The translations under genes and the position numbers were made by a program. 64,000 bases of DNA. It comes from Mucilaginibacter ginsenosidivorans. Its GTDB lineage: Bacteria; Bacteroidota; Bacteroidia; Sphingobacteriales; Sphingobacteriaceae. Shown here one piece after another: positions 9,439 to 16,522 of this stretch. A model generated the notes under the pieces. It made no database searches. It was given only the letters and a program-made list of their open reading frames with translations, and was not told the origin of the DNA. Numbering within the stretch: position 1 is the first letter of the stretch; each line of letters starts with the position of its first letter. The stretch is from assembly GCF_007971025.1 (NCBI RefSeq), contig NZ_CP042436.1, positions 2,232,001-2,296,000 of the forward strand, written 5' to 3'.

Positions 9439-9583
9439 CACTTTGGTACGGATTTGCGTTCCGGCGCCCCAATAACTTAGGGATTTGAAATCCCGGTGTT
9501 TGGTTCGGTTACTATTTGTTACTATTTGCGGATTACAAATCCGCTGCTTTTTAGTCCGGGATTGGAAATCCGGACTAACGTCG
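9439..9583. repeat. REP-like multi-hairpin unit, copy 2
   Basis: Same order of palindromes as 7570-7707: GGATTTGCGTTCCGG, GGGATTTGAAATCCC, GCGGATTACAAATCCGC, then CCGGGATTGGAAATCCGG. There are scattered substitutions and a small tandem duplication of ACTATTTG. It ends ten bases before the left end of the 450-bp element. Confidence 0.85.
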
Positions 9584-9592
9584 TTTTTTATT

Positions 9593-10043
9593 TATTGTGT
9601 AACATCCCGGGACGTTCCCGAACTTCAACCTGCACGAACTTCGATACACGAAGCATGCTCAACCTGCCAAAAAATAACCTTAATTGATTACTGTGGATGC
9701 GGAGTTGCTTAAAGTTGTATTTTGTTGCCATTGTGGAGCTTGAACGGGCGTTTTAGAGACTTTTTGTAAGTTGATGTATATCAGGCAATTGAATATTTTA
9801 GTTTTCGCGGGGGGAAGTGAATGTACACTAAGTCCGGGGTTGGTGTATGTATCATATAGCTGATAATCTGATGCTTATAATCATTCGGAACCCCACAGCC
9901 GGCATTATTGTAAGTACTTAATGTAATGAGAGATTCCGGCAACTGCAGCCGAAAAATCATGGTTACACCCTGTAACTATTAAATGTTTGATAGTCAATAA
10001 TTTAACCTCAAATGACTCTGAAAAGTGTTAACCATGTTAACCC
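9593..10043 (+). repeat. 450-bp non-coding element, copy A (full length)
   Basis: This stretch aligns end to end with the minus strand of 55121-55570. Shared blocks in order are TATTGTGTA, ACGTTCCC, TACACGAAGC, TTTTGTTGCC, CTTTTTGTAA, TGTATATCA, ACACTAAG, GGGGTTGGTGTA, AATCATGGTT, TTGA-N3-TCAA and GTGTTAACCATGTTAACCC. Offsets from the left end here are 0, 19, 52, 127, 167, 182, 232, 243, 362, 394 and 432. Gaps between blocks include sizes that are not multiples of three and stop codons are frequent, so it is not protein-coding. The right end lies about 60 bases before the next gene. Its nature (structured RNA, non-autonomous mobile element or protein-binding site) is open. Confidence 0.85.
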
Positions 10044-10103
10044 TACACTGACGCCAGGTACGGTTTTGTTGCCGTAATGCCAGCCATTGGCTAACTTCGC
10101 AGC

Positions 10104-10655
10104 ATGAAAGGTTTGATGCTGCTTGTTGCCTTCGCCGCTTTGGCGACTTATAATGCGCGTGCCCAAAAGGTTTATATCGGCTGCCCGGAAAAAGTGAATG
10201 CCAGTGCGAATGCCGGTTTTCTCGCTCAGCAACCGGTCGACGTGGTGATATCCGACAGTCGCACCATACCGGCCGGCGCCAAAATAGAATGCCAGGGAAC
10301 TGATGTAAGGCAGGCCCTGCAAAACTTCCTGCGATCGGAGTTTCCCTCGTGCAAAATGACGCTGCTGCCCGATACGCTGAGCGCACCAAAGCCGGACAGG
10401 ATAACCATCAAAATAGGCATAGCGGCATACCAGGCCATCCTGAGCAAGTCCGAATGGACGGGTTCGGTTGGTTACCGCGTGACGATCACCGACAACCGGC
10501 ATCAACCGGGCAAGAAACAATCCGAAGAAATAAGCAATGAGGTAACCAGGCCTAATATTTTTGGCTACAAAGCAGCAAAAAAATGCCTGTTCATGAGCTT
10601 CGACAAATCCAACCAGGACCTGGTTTCCTTCATCGAAAACACGTTAAAGGACTGA
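10104..10655 (+). CDS. Secreted protein of unknown function
   Basis: 183 residues with a clear signal peptide (LMLLVAFAALATYNARA, cleavage near residue 20). The mature part starts QKVYIGCPEKVNASANAGF and contains three cysteines and several short beta-like stretches ending in RITIKIGIAAYQAIL. I do not recognise the family. The gene begins 60 bases after the right end of the 450-bp element, so its promoter may lie in or next to that element. It is followed by a noncoding gap with GACTTCTGACTTCTGAC word repeats (10754-10770). A periplasmic location is inferred from the leader alone. Confidence 0.7.
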   Translation: MKGLMLLVAFAALATYNARAQKVYIGCPEKVNASANAGFLAQQPVDVVISDSRTIPAGAKIECQGTDVRQALQNFLRSEFPSCKMTLLPDTLSAPKPDRITIKIGIAAYQAILSKSEWTGSVGYRVTITDNRHQPGKKQSEEISNEVTRPNIFGYKAAKKCLFMSFDKSNQDLVSFIENTLKD

Positions 10656-10783
10656 TGCCGCGTTGGGCTTTTTGTCCATAATGGTCGATGGAACATAGCC
10701 AGCCTTGAAAAACTGTTAACTATGGACTATCGATCCCAAACCATCACCAATCCGACTTCTGACTTCTGACCCCGGATATCCCC

Positions 10784-11662
10784 TCAAAACCTCGCCGCAA
10801 ATTCCTTTGCGAAATCCTCCAGCTTGATTTTGCCGTTGGGTTGGGTGCCGCGGGCGTCGTAATCCTTCCACAGGATGCCGCTGCCAACAGCGTTGTTCAT
10901 TTCGATAAAGTTTTTGCTGATGGGTTCGGGCAAACCGGCCTGGAGCATACCCTCAAGCGCCTGCTCGTCGGTAAACTGAACCCATTGCAGGTCGGGTTTG
11001 CCAATAGCTGCGCCTAATGTGGCGGCCACTTCGCTGGCGGTGCGGTCATCGCTGGTGATGTAACGCACGCTTTTACCGGTAAAGGGTGTTTGCAGCTCTT
11101 TGGCAACGGCGGCGGCAATGTCTTCGGGGTGCACCATCACCAGGCGGGTAGCCGGTCCGTAGTTGGCACCGATAAAACCGAGGTGTTTGATCATATCAAT
11201 ATTGGCATACAGGTTCACGTAAAAGAACCCGGCACGCAGGTGTTTAATGGCAACGCCTTCCAGGGCATTCAATACCAATTCGCCGTCGTGCACGCCTGAT
11301 ATTTGTCCCGTACCGCCGTCAATATCCGCACCGATGCTGCTCAGGTTCACCACGCGGGTGATACCATTTTTGCGGATGGCTTCGGCATAGTTGCGGGCGC
11401 TGTCGCTTACATATTTGCGGTAATCGGTAACGCCAAAGTTTGGCGGAACCATGGTATAAACCACATTGGCCCCGGCGAAGGCTTTGGTTAAAAATGCGGC
11501 ATCGGCAATGGAGCCGATGGCGGCCTTTGCGCCTAATGCTTCGATCTCTGCAACTTTATCCGCGCTGCTGCTTACAATGGTCACTTCATGACCGGCAGCT
11601 ATCAATTGTTTGGCTAATGGTTTGCTGATGTTTCCCAACGAGCCTGTTACTGTAATTTTCAT
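10784..11662 (-). CDS. NmrA-type NAD(P)-binding oxidoreductase
   Basis: A 292-residue atypical short-chain dehydrogenase with an N-terminal Rossmann fold. The nucleotide-binding turn is TGSLGNIS at residues 6-13, and the acceptor strand is VTIVSSS. It lacks an obvious YxxxK catalytic pair, as is usual in NmrA-like, quinone-reductase-like and redox-sensor members. It is divergent from an HxlR regulator; the 85-base gap holds a palindromic operator, so the regulator probably controls both genes. HxlR partners commonly respond to quinones, aldehydes or diamide-type stress, which fits a quinone/NADPH role here by inference only. Confidence 0.85.
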   Translation of the reverse strand: MKITVTGSLGNISKPLAKQLIAAGHEVTIVSSSADKVAEIEALGAKAAIGSIADAAFLTKAFAGANVVYTMVPPNFGVTDYRKYVSDSARNYAEAIRKNGITRVVNLSSIGADIDGGTGQISGVHDGELVLNALEGVAIKHLRAGFFYVNLYANIDMIKHLGFIGANYGPATRLVMVHPEDIAAAVAKELQTPFTGKSVRYITSDDRTASEVAATLGAAIGKPDLQWVQFTDEQALEGMLQAGLPEPISKNFIEMNNAVGSGILWKDYDARGTQPNGKIKLEDFAKEFAARF

Positions 11663-11705
11663 AATGTTTTTTTATTTTGCTTTTGTTGGGAACAAAGGTA
11701 TATTT

Positions 11706-11727
11706 GTACTTACTTTTATACAAGTAC
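11706..11727. promoter_or_regulatory. Putative HxlR operator GTACTT-N10-AAGTAC
   Basis: A perfect 6-bp inverted repeat (GTACTT at 11706-11711, AAGTAC at 11722-11727) lies between the divergent NmrA-type reductase and HxlR genes. A further partial TACTTAC follows. Known HxlR-family sites are TACTT/AAGTA dyads of this kind, so autoregulation plus control of the reductase is likely. Confidence 0.65.
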
Positions 11728-11747
11728 TTACCCTAAAGTATGTATCA

Positions 11748-12152
11748 ATGACACAAGTAAAAGAAAGCTCGACCATACAGGAAAATAAGAAGTTCGCCCT
11801 TAACGAATGCCCCGTAACTTACGTGATGGAAAAGATAGGCGGTTACTGGAAGCCGATTATCCTGTTCCATTTGCTATCGGGCAGCAAGCGCTACAGCGAG
11901 TTGCGCAGGGCCATACCCATCATCACCGAAAAGATGCTGATACAGCACCTGAAGCAGTTGGAGAATGATAATATCGTGGTGCGCGAGTCGAAGCCCGTGG
12001 TGCCGCCGTATGTCACCTATAGTCTTACGCCAGCAGGAAAGGGTCTGCAGCCCATACTGAATGCCATGGCCACCTGGGGTATCGAGGATAGCAAACGCAA
12101 CGCGGGGAATAGTTATATTTCCAAAAGTATGGACGATTTCCCGGGGGCGTAG
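11748..12152 (+). CDS. HxlR family transcriptional regulator
   Basis: 134 residues forming a MarR-like winged helix of the HxlR type (CPVTYVMEKIGGYWKPIILF, then YSELRRAIPIITEKMLIQHLKQLE as recognition region). A single N-terminal cysteine in NECPV is in the position used for redox sensing by relatives such as YodB and HypR. The frame is open back to 11610, inside the divergent gene, but the ATG at 11748 fits family length and falls just after the operator dyad. It probably represses itself and the divergent reductase. The ligand or oxidant is unknown. Confidence 0.92.
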   Translation: MTQVKESSTIQENKKFALNECPVTYVMEKIGGYWKPIILFHLLSGSKRYSELRRAIPIITEKMLIQHLKQLENDNIVVRESKPVVPPYVTYSLTPAGKGLQPILNAMATWGIEDSKRNAGNSYISKSMDDFPGA

Positions 12153-12164
12153 TTAAATTGCATC

Positions 12165-12482
12165 ATGAAGAACCTTTACCTGCTAACTATAATGCTTTGC
12201 CTGCTGCTTGCCGCCTGCGTGCAGCCCGGGAAATACATCGGTGCAAAATATCCCAAAACAAAAACAGTAGATGTTTATCACTACGCTACCGAAGTCAAGC
12301 GGTATTACAAGGTCATCGGCCGGCTGGTGAACCGCAAATATTTGGATAAAGAAATTGAGCACGTAATGGTGATGGACGCCAAAAGAATAGGCGGCGATGC
12401 GGTGATATTACTAGGTGTCGATTCAACCGTCACCGGAAAACCCAACCGGGTAGCGGCAGATGTGTTGAAATACGGGGAATAG
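12165..12482 (+). CDS. Small putative lipoprotein
   Basis: 105 residues. The leader ends in LLLAAC (lipobox, Cys18), so the mature protein should be lipid-anchored. The remainder contains VMVMDAKRIGGDAVILLGVDS, which resembles the AK..GANAV pattern of small envelope proteins that test as heavy-metal-binding or stress-induced; this is a weak likeness. It starts 12 bases after the HxlR gene and may be cotranscribed with it. Confidence 0.7.
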   Translation: MKNLYLLTIMLCLLLAACVQPGKYIGAKYPKTKTVDVYHYATEVKRYYKVIGRLVNRKYLDKEIEHVMVMDAKRIGGDAVILLGVDSTVTGKPNRVAADVLKYGE

Positions 12483-12554
12483 ATCTGCCCGCATCTTACA
12501 GGAAACAACTCCATACCTATTCGAAAAAATAAAATGAGGCTGGAAATGTGCGAT

Positions 12555-12630
12555 TCCTTCCTCGGGGAAGGGGAGGAAGGGGTTAGAAAAGCGGCGAAAC
12601 CCCACCCTGCCCCGCCCCGAGGCGGGAATC
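12555..12630. repeat. GC-rich CCTCACC-type repeat debris in the gap 12483-12821
   Basis: Contains TCGGGGAAGGGGAGGAAGG and a complementary-looking ACCCCACCCTGCCCCGCCCC further on, of the same character as 2891-2975 and 54972-55010. The gap between these convergent genes also holds copy B of the 450-bp element end; nothing else is seen. Confidence 0.5.
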
Positions 12631-12697
12631 GTACGGCCCACTGCTTTTTAAATTTATTCCGAACATTCCTTGAGATAACTCCCGCAAAGGCGGTAGC

Positions 12698-12797
12698 AAT
12701 CATGGTTTACACTTTTTTCGCTTTATTTGATTTAATATATTGATAGTCAATTACTTAATCATTGTAGACTATGCAATTGTGTTAACCATGTTAACCC
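12698..12797 (+). repeat. 450-bp element, copy B (right end only)
   Basis: Contains the three-part right end: AATCATGGTTTACAC at 12698, TTGATAGTCAA at 12740, and GTGTTAACCATGTTAACCC at 12779-12797. Spacing of the last two (39 bases) equals that of the other copies. The left 350 bases are absent; they would fall inside the upstream lipoprotein gene. It lies between the 3-prime ends of convergent genes. Confidence 0.8.
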
Positions 12798-12821
12798 ACT
12801 TTTGAAGTCTCCTGTCACCAA

Positions 12822-14450
12822 TCATTTCTTCATTATCCTCTTCAGCACCAATAAATTCAGCGCATTTTTGCTGATGCCCGTCATGTTGTTTTGGTACAGG
12901 TTCACCAGTTTATCATAGTAAAGCACTACCACCGGTGCGTTCTGCATAATAATGTTATCCATCTCGCGGTACAGGGCGTGGCGTTTCTGATCGTCGGCCT
13001 CGTGGTAGGCCTGCTCAAAAAGGCAGTCGAATTGTTTATTGTTAAAGCCGGTGTAGTTTGGTCCCCAGGGGATCTTATTTTTTGAGTAGAACAGCAGCAG
13101 GTAATTTTCGCCATCCGGGTAATCCGCAATCCACGATCCATAGAAAAAGTTAACGCCGTTTTTTGATACCAGTTCGCGCAGACTGGCGCTTTGTACGATT
13201 TCCACCCGGGTACGTATCCCCACCTGGTCAAGCTGACCCTGCACGTATTCAATCAGGTCGCGGTAGCCGATGGTGGTGGTCAGTGTTATCTCAGGGCATT
13301 CTTTCCCGTTTGGATAACCACATTCGGCTAAAAGTTGCCGGGCTTTGTCGGGGTTATAAGTATAGCCTTTAACTTTAGTTGCGTCAAAACCCGGCATCCC
13401 GGCAGGTATAAAGCCACCGTTACCTGGCGTAGCCATGCTATTGCGCAGGTATTTGATCATTTTTTGCTTGTCGATAGCATAGTTAATGGCCTGGCGTATC
13501 TTCAGCAGTTTCAGGGGCGAATGTCTTACGATGGGCAGGTTCGTATCCACCAGCATGCCCAAATACATGGTGTTAAGGTATGGCGCCGAATTAAGGATGA
13601 ATTTCCCCTTATATTTTTGTGTTACCTGGCCCGATTTGGTCAGGATATCATCGCGGTAGCTGCCATCGATATCATTCAGAAAATCTATCTTCCCGGTTAC
13701 AAACTCCATAAAGGCTGTTTGCTTATCGCCGATGAAGGTGGCACGCACGGCGTCCAGGTGCGGCAGGCTGCTGCCGTCTTTATCTTTCTCCCAGTATTTA
13801 TCATTCTTAAGGAAAACCAGCACTTCGCCCTCTTTCCAATACTTGAATTTAAAGGGCCCCGTACCGATGGGGTGATTGCGAAAATCCTTGCCATAATGCC
13901 CGGCCACTTCACGCGGTATCACCGAAGCGATCTGCGAGGTTAGCAATGAGAGCAGCGGTGGGAAAGGCGCCTTTAACTGAATACGGAAAGTAGTGTCGTC
14001 GATAGCAATAAAGGCTTTGTTATCTTTCACCTTATCACTGAATATCCACGAGCCCGATGCTGCTATTTTCGGGTCTATAAGGCGACTGAAACTGTAAACA
14101 AAATCGGCAGCGACAGCTTTCCGTCCCTTTCCGTCCCTGAACAGCGGGTCGTCGTGAAAATAAACATCGTTCCGCAAATGGAAAGTGTATTGTAAACCAT
14201 CGGCTGAAAGTTCCCAGCTTTTGGCGATAGCAGGCTGAACACGCATGCTGTCATCTATCTGCACCAGCCCGTTATAAAGCTGATTATCCATCCAGATGGT
14301 GTTCTGGTTACGGCAGAAAGCCGGGTCGAGCGAGGTGAGGCCCTCGTCGAGATTGATATTGAATACCGACTTGCTCGGCGTAGCGTTATCGGTATTGCAG
14401 GAAAATAAAGCCATCGCAGCAGCACACAAAAACAAGATCAGTTTATTCAT
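12822..14450 (-). CDS. Oligopeptide/nickel-type ABC transporter substrate-binding lipoprotein (SBP_bac_5)
   Basis: 542 residues with lipobox ALFSC (Cys18), then the family signature region YTFHLRNDVYFHDDP and IGTGPFKFKYWKEGEVL. Full-length family-5 solute-binding protein with two lobes. It should bind peptides or similar solutes at the outer face of the inner membrane. No permease or ATPase genes are adjacent, so it is an orphan binding protein. It is convergent with the small lipoprotein, and its upstream region is divergent to an NHL lipoprotein with a word repeat between. Confidence 0.92.
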   Translation of the reverse strand: MNKLILFLCAAAMALFSCNTDNATPSKSVFNINLDEGLTSLDPAFCRNQNTIWMDNQLYNGLVQIDDSMRVQPAIAKSWELSADGLQYTFHLRNDVYFHDDPLFRDGKGRKAVAADFVYSFSRLIDPKIAASGSWIFSDKVKDNKAFIAIDDTTFRIQLKAPFPPLLSLLTSQIASVIPREVAGHYGKDFRNHPIGTGPFKFKYWKEGEVLVFLKNDKYWEKDKDGSSLPHLDAVRATFIGDKQTAFMEFVTGKIDFLNDIDGSYRDDILTKSGQVTQKYKGKFILNSAPYLNTMYLGMLVDTNLPIVRHSPLKLLKIRQAINYAIDKQKMIKYLRNSMATPGNGGFIPAGMPGFDATKVKGYTYNPDKARQLLAECGYPNGKECPEITLTTTIGYRDLIEYVQGQLDQVGIRTRVEIVQSASLRELVSKNGVNFFYGSWIADYPDGENYLLLFYSKNKIPWGPNYTGFNNKQFDCLFEQAYHEADDQKRHALYREMDNIIMQNAPVVVLYYDKLVNLYQNNMTGISKNALNLLVLKRIMKK

Positions 14451-14465
14451 CGAAGCCTAATATAT

Positions 14466-14505
14466 CAATTATTGAATTACTGATTTATTGAATTATTGAT
14501 TATTG
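14466..14505. repeat. Short-word stutter repeat, ACTGA/ATTGAA family, copy 2
   Basis: Run of ATCAATT, ATTGAATTACTGA and TTATTGAATTATTGATT between divergent genes. It matches the minus strand of 2043-2083 over about 20 bases (CTGATTTATTGAATTA then C/T TGA). Confidence 0.6.
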
Positions 14506-14559
14506 CCGTCAGATGATGATATTTGAACTTTATAATAACAGCACCGTTTAATTAACCGA

Positions 14560-15687
14560 ATGAGGAAATACATCGCATTATTACTGATCGTCGTATCATT
14601 CGGGTATTTCCTGTCCACTTTCACCGGCTGCGGTAAGGAATTGATATCGCCTAATCCTTTTACGGACAGCACCATTGTTGCCGGTGCCGATTCAGCGGGT
14701 TATCAAGATGGCTTGGGCGCCGATGCAAGGTTCGATCATCCCTTTGGGCTGGCGCTTGACAACGCGGGCAACCTGTATGTGGCCGACCAGGGTAATTCAC
14801 TGATCAGGAAGATAGATCCCTCGACCAATGTGACCACGCTTGCCGGAATGGTTGGAGTACTTGGCCTGGTGAACGGCGCCGATACGGCTGCTAACTTCAA
14901 TAAACCATTTTCCGTAGCGGCCGACGCATCGGGCAATGTATTTGTTGCTGATGCCGGTAATAATGTGATCCGTAAAATAACACCCGATGGCACGGTAAGT
15001 ACTTTTGCTGGAACGGGTGTTGCCGGAGCTGATGACGGTACTGATCAAGCGTCGTTCAATTCACCCTTAGGGGTAGCCACTGACCATGATGGCAACGTTT
15101 ACGTAGCCGATTATGGTAATGACCTCATCCGGAAAATAACTGCCTATGGTACAGTAAGTACCATCGCGGGAAAACAGGGAGTTTCGGGCTATGCCGATGG
15201 TGCAGACACCTCAGCAAGGTTCAACCTGCCCGAAAGCCTGGCGGTGGATGCCGCCGGAAACATCTACGTGGCCGATAACGGCAATAACATGATCCGCAAG
15301 ATCACGCCTGGCGGCGTGGTTAGTACGTTGGCCGGCAACGGGGCCGCGGGCAAAGCCAACGGGAATGGTACGGCGGCAAGCTTTAATTCGCCTTTTGGGA
15401 TAGCGGTGGACGGAGCAGGCAATGTTTACGTGGCCGATGCTGGCAATAATATGATAAGAAAGATAACGCCAGACGGTACGGTAAGCACTTTTGCCGGCAG
15501 CGGGGTAAAAGGCGCGGGCAATGCAACAGGCACACAGGCTACTTTTAACACCCCATCGGGCCTGGCAGTGGATTCAACCGGGAACGTTTATGTTGCCGAT
15601 GAAAACAATAATTTAATACGTAAGATCACCCCATCCGGCGAGGTCTCCACGTTCGCTATAAAACGCTCAAAGACAGTATACAAGTGA
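14560..15687 (+). CDS. NHL-repeat beta-propeller lipoprotein
   Basis: 375 residues. The leader ends in the lipobox FTGC (Cys24). The rest is six NHL repeats, each of the form GLAVD..GNVYVAD.GNN.IRKIT and spaced 50-56 residues apart, which would close a six-bladed propeller. The repeats are very alike in sequence, pointing to internal duplication. Such proteins serve as binding or scaffold modules at the cell surface. It is a single gene, with its own divergent promoter opposite the SBP gene. Function is not known. Confidence 0.88.
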   Translation: MRKYIALLLIVVSFGYFLSTFTGCGKELISPNPFTDSTIVAGADSAGYQDGLGADARFDHPFGLALDNAGNLYVADQGNSLIRKIDPSTNVTTLAGMVGVLGLVNGADTAANFNKPFSVAADASGNVFVADAGNNVIRKITPDGTVSTFAGTGVAGADDGTDQASFNSPLGVATDHDGNVYVADYGNDLIRKITAYGTVSTIAGKQGVSGYADGADTSARFNLPESLAVDAAGNIYVADNGNNMIRKITPGGVVSTLAGNGAAGKANGNGTAASFNSPFGIAVDGAGNVYVADAGNNMIRKITPDGTVSTFAGSGVKGAGNATGTQATFNTPSGLAVDSTGNVYVADENNNLIRKITPSGEVSTFAIKRSKTVYK

Positions 15688-15817
15688 AAACTAATTAAAG
15701 GTTAATATACTGTAACTATTGTATAAAATATTTATAAGCTTTTATTAGGATAATATAAAATTTACAGCTAACTTTGATTATATCTGTCAACTAAACACCA
15801 ATTATTGACCGTTCTTA

Positions 15818-16366
15818 ATGGTTTCTAAACAAGAGCTACAGCTAACGTATTCCAGCCTCCCGACAGAGAAGCTGATGGAAATTATAGACAATAAATTTGG
15901 CTATACGGAAATGGCCGTGTCCGTAGCGTTCGAAGAACTGGCAAGCCGTAAGATATCCGAGGAAGAGATCAAAAATTACAAGTCGAAGCAAATTGAGAAA
16001 CTGAACAATTATATCAGGAAGAATATTTCGCACGATCTGTCGCTTTCGCAAAAAAACCTGTTTTATTTCATATTTATACCGCTTTTGACCGCGCCCTTCA
16101 GGTTGGGCTTTAAGGAAAAAGGCTTCAAGCTGAAGATAAAGCAGGCCAATTACTATTCACTTTTCGGCTTTGGTTTCTGCCTGCTGTCAGCCCTGTTCTT
16201 AGTCGAGGGTATGTCCAATTTATTTGTCGCCGCTTTTTGGATGGGGGGCTTTATCCCTGCCTACCTGATGGATGAGTCGTTCAACCGCCAGCGCCAGATC
16301 AAAAAGCTCCAAAAGCTTTTCGGCCAGCCCGAATCGGAAGAATCGGCACAGGAACAGGATGCCTGA
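15818..16366 (+). CDS. Membrane protein of unknown function
   Basis: 182 residues. The first 85 are charged and helical (KQELQLTYSSLPTEKLMEII). Two or three hydrophobic segments follow (LFYFIFIPLLTAPF; YSLFGFGFCLLSALFLV; LFVAAFWMGGFIPAYL), then a charged tail ending EESAQEQDA. No family recognised. The start ATG follows a short AT-rich region and is the only good candidate. Confidence 0.7.
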   Translation: MVSKQELQLTYSSLPTEKLMEIIDNKFGYTEMAVSVAFEELASRKISEEEIKNYKSKQIEKLNNYIRKNISHDLSLSQKNLFYFIFIPLLTAPFRLGFKEKGFKLKIKQANYYSLFGFGFCLLSALFLVEGMSNLFVAAFWMGGFIPAYLMDESFNRQRQIKKLQKLFGQPESEESAQEQDA

Positions 16367-16488
16367 ACGTCCTGGTATTTTGAAAGTCTTTGTAAATATT
16401 TGATTTTGAACGGGTAAATCCACTTCACGCTTTTCTGCATAGTTAAATTCCCCCCTTACGGGTGATAAAACGCAAGGCTGTCGCTTTT

Positions 16489-16510
16489 ATATTTGGTTAA
16501 AGCCAAATAT
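16489..16510. promoter_or_regulatory. Operator-like dyad ATATTTGG-N6-CCAAATAT
   Basis: A perfect 8-bp inverted repeat separated by six bases, ending 12 bases before the start codon of the propeller gene. The position would place it over the transcript start or early leader. It could be a repressor site or a small hairpin that covers the start. Confidence 0.5.
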
Positions 16511-16522
16511 CACGCAGTTTAA

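Noticed and set aside
7570..9583. Composite transposon carrying the manganese catalase
   Set aside because: The flanking units encode no transposase and no target duplication was seen; kept only as a recombination hypothesis.
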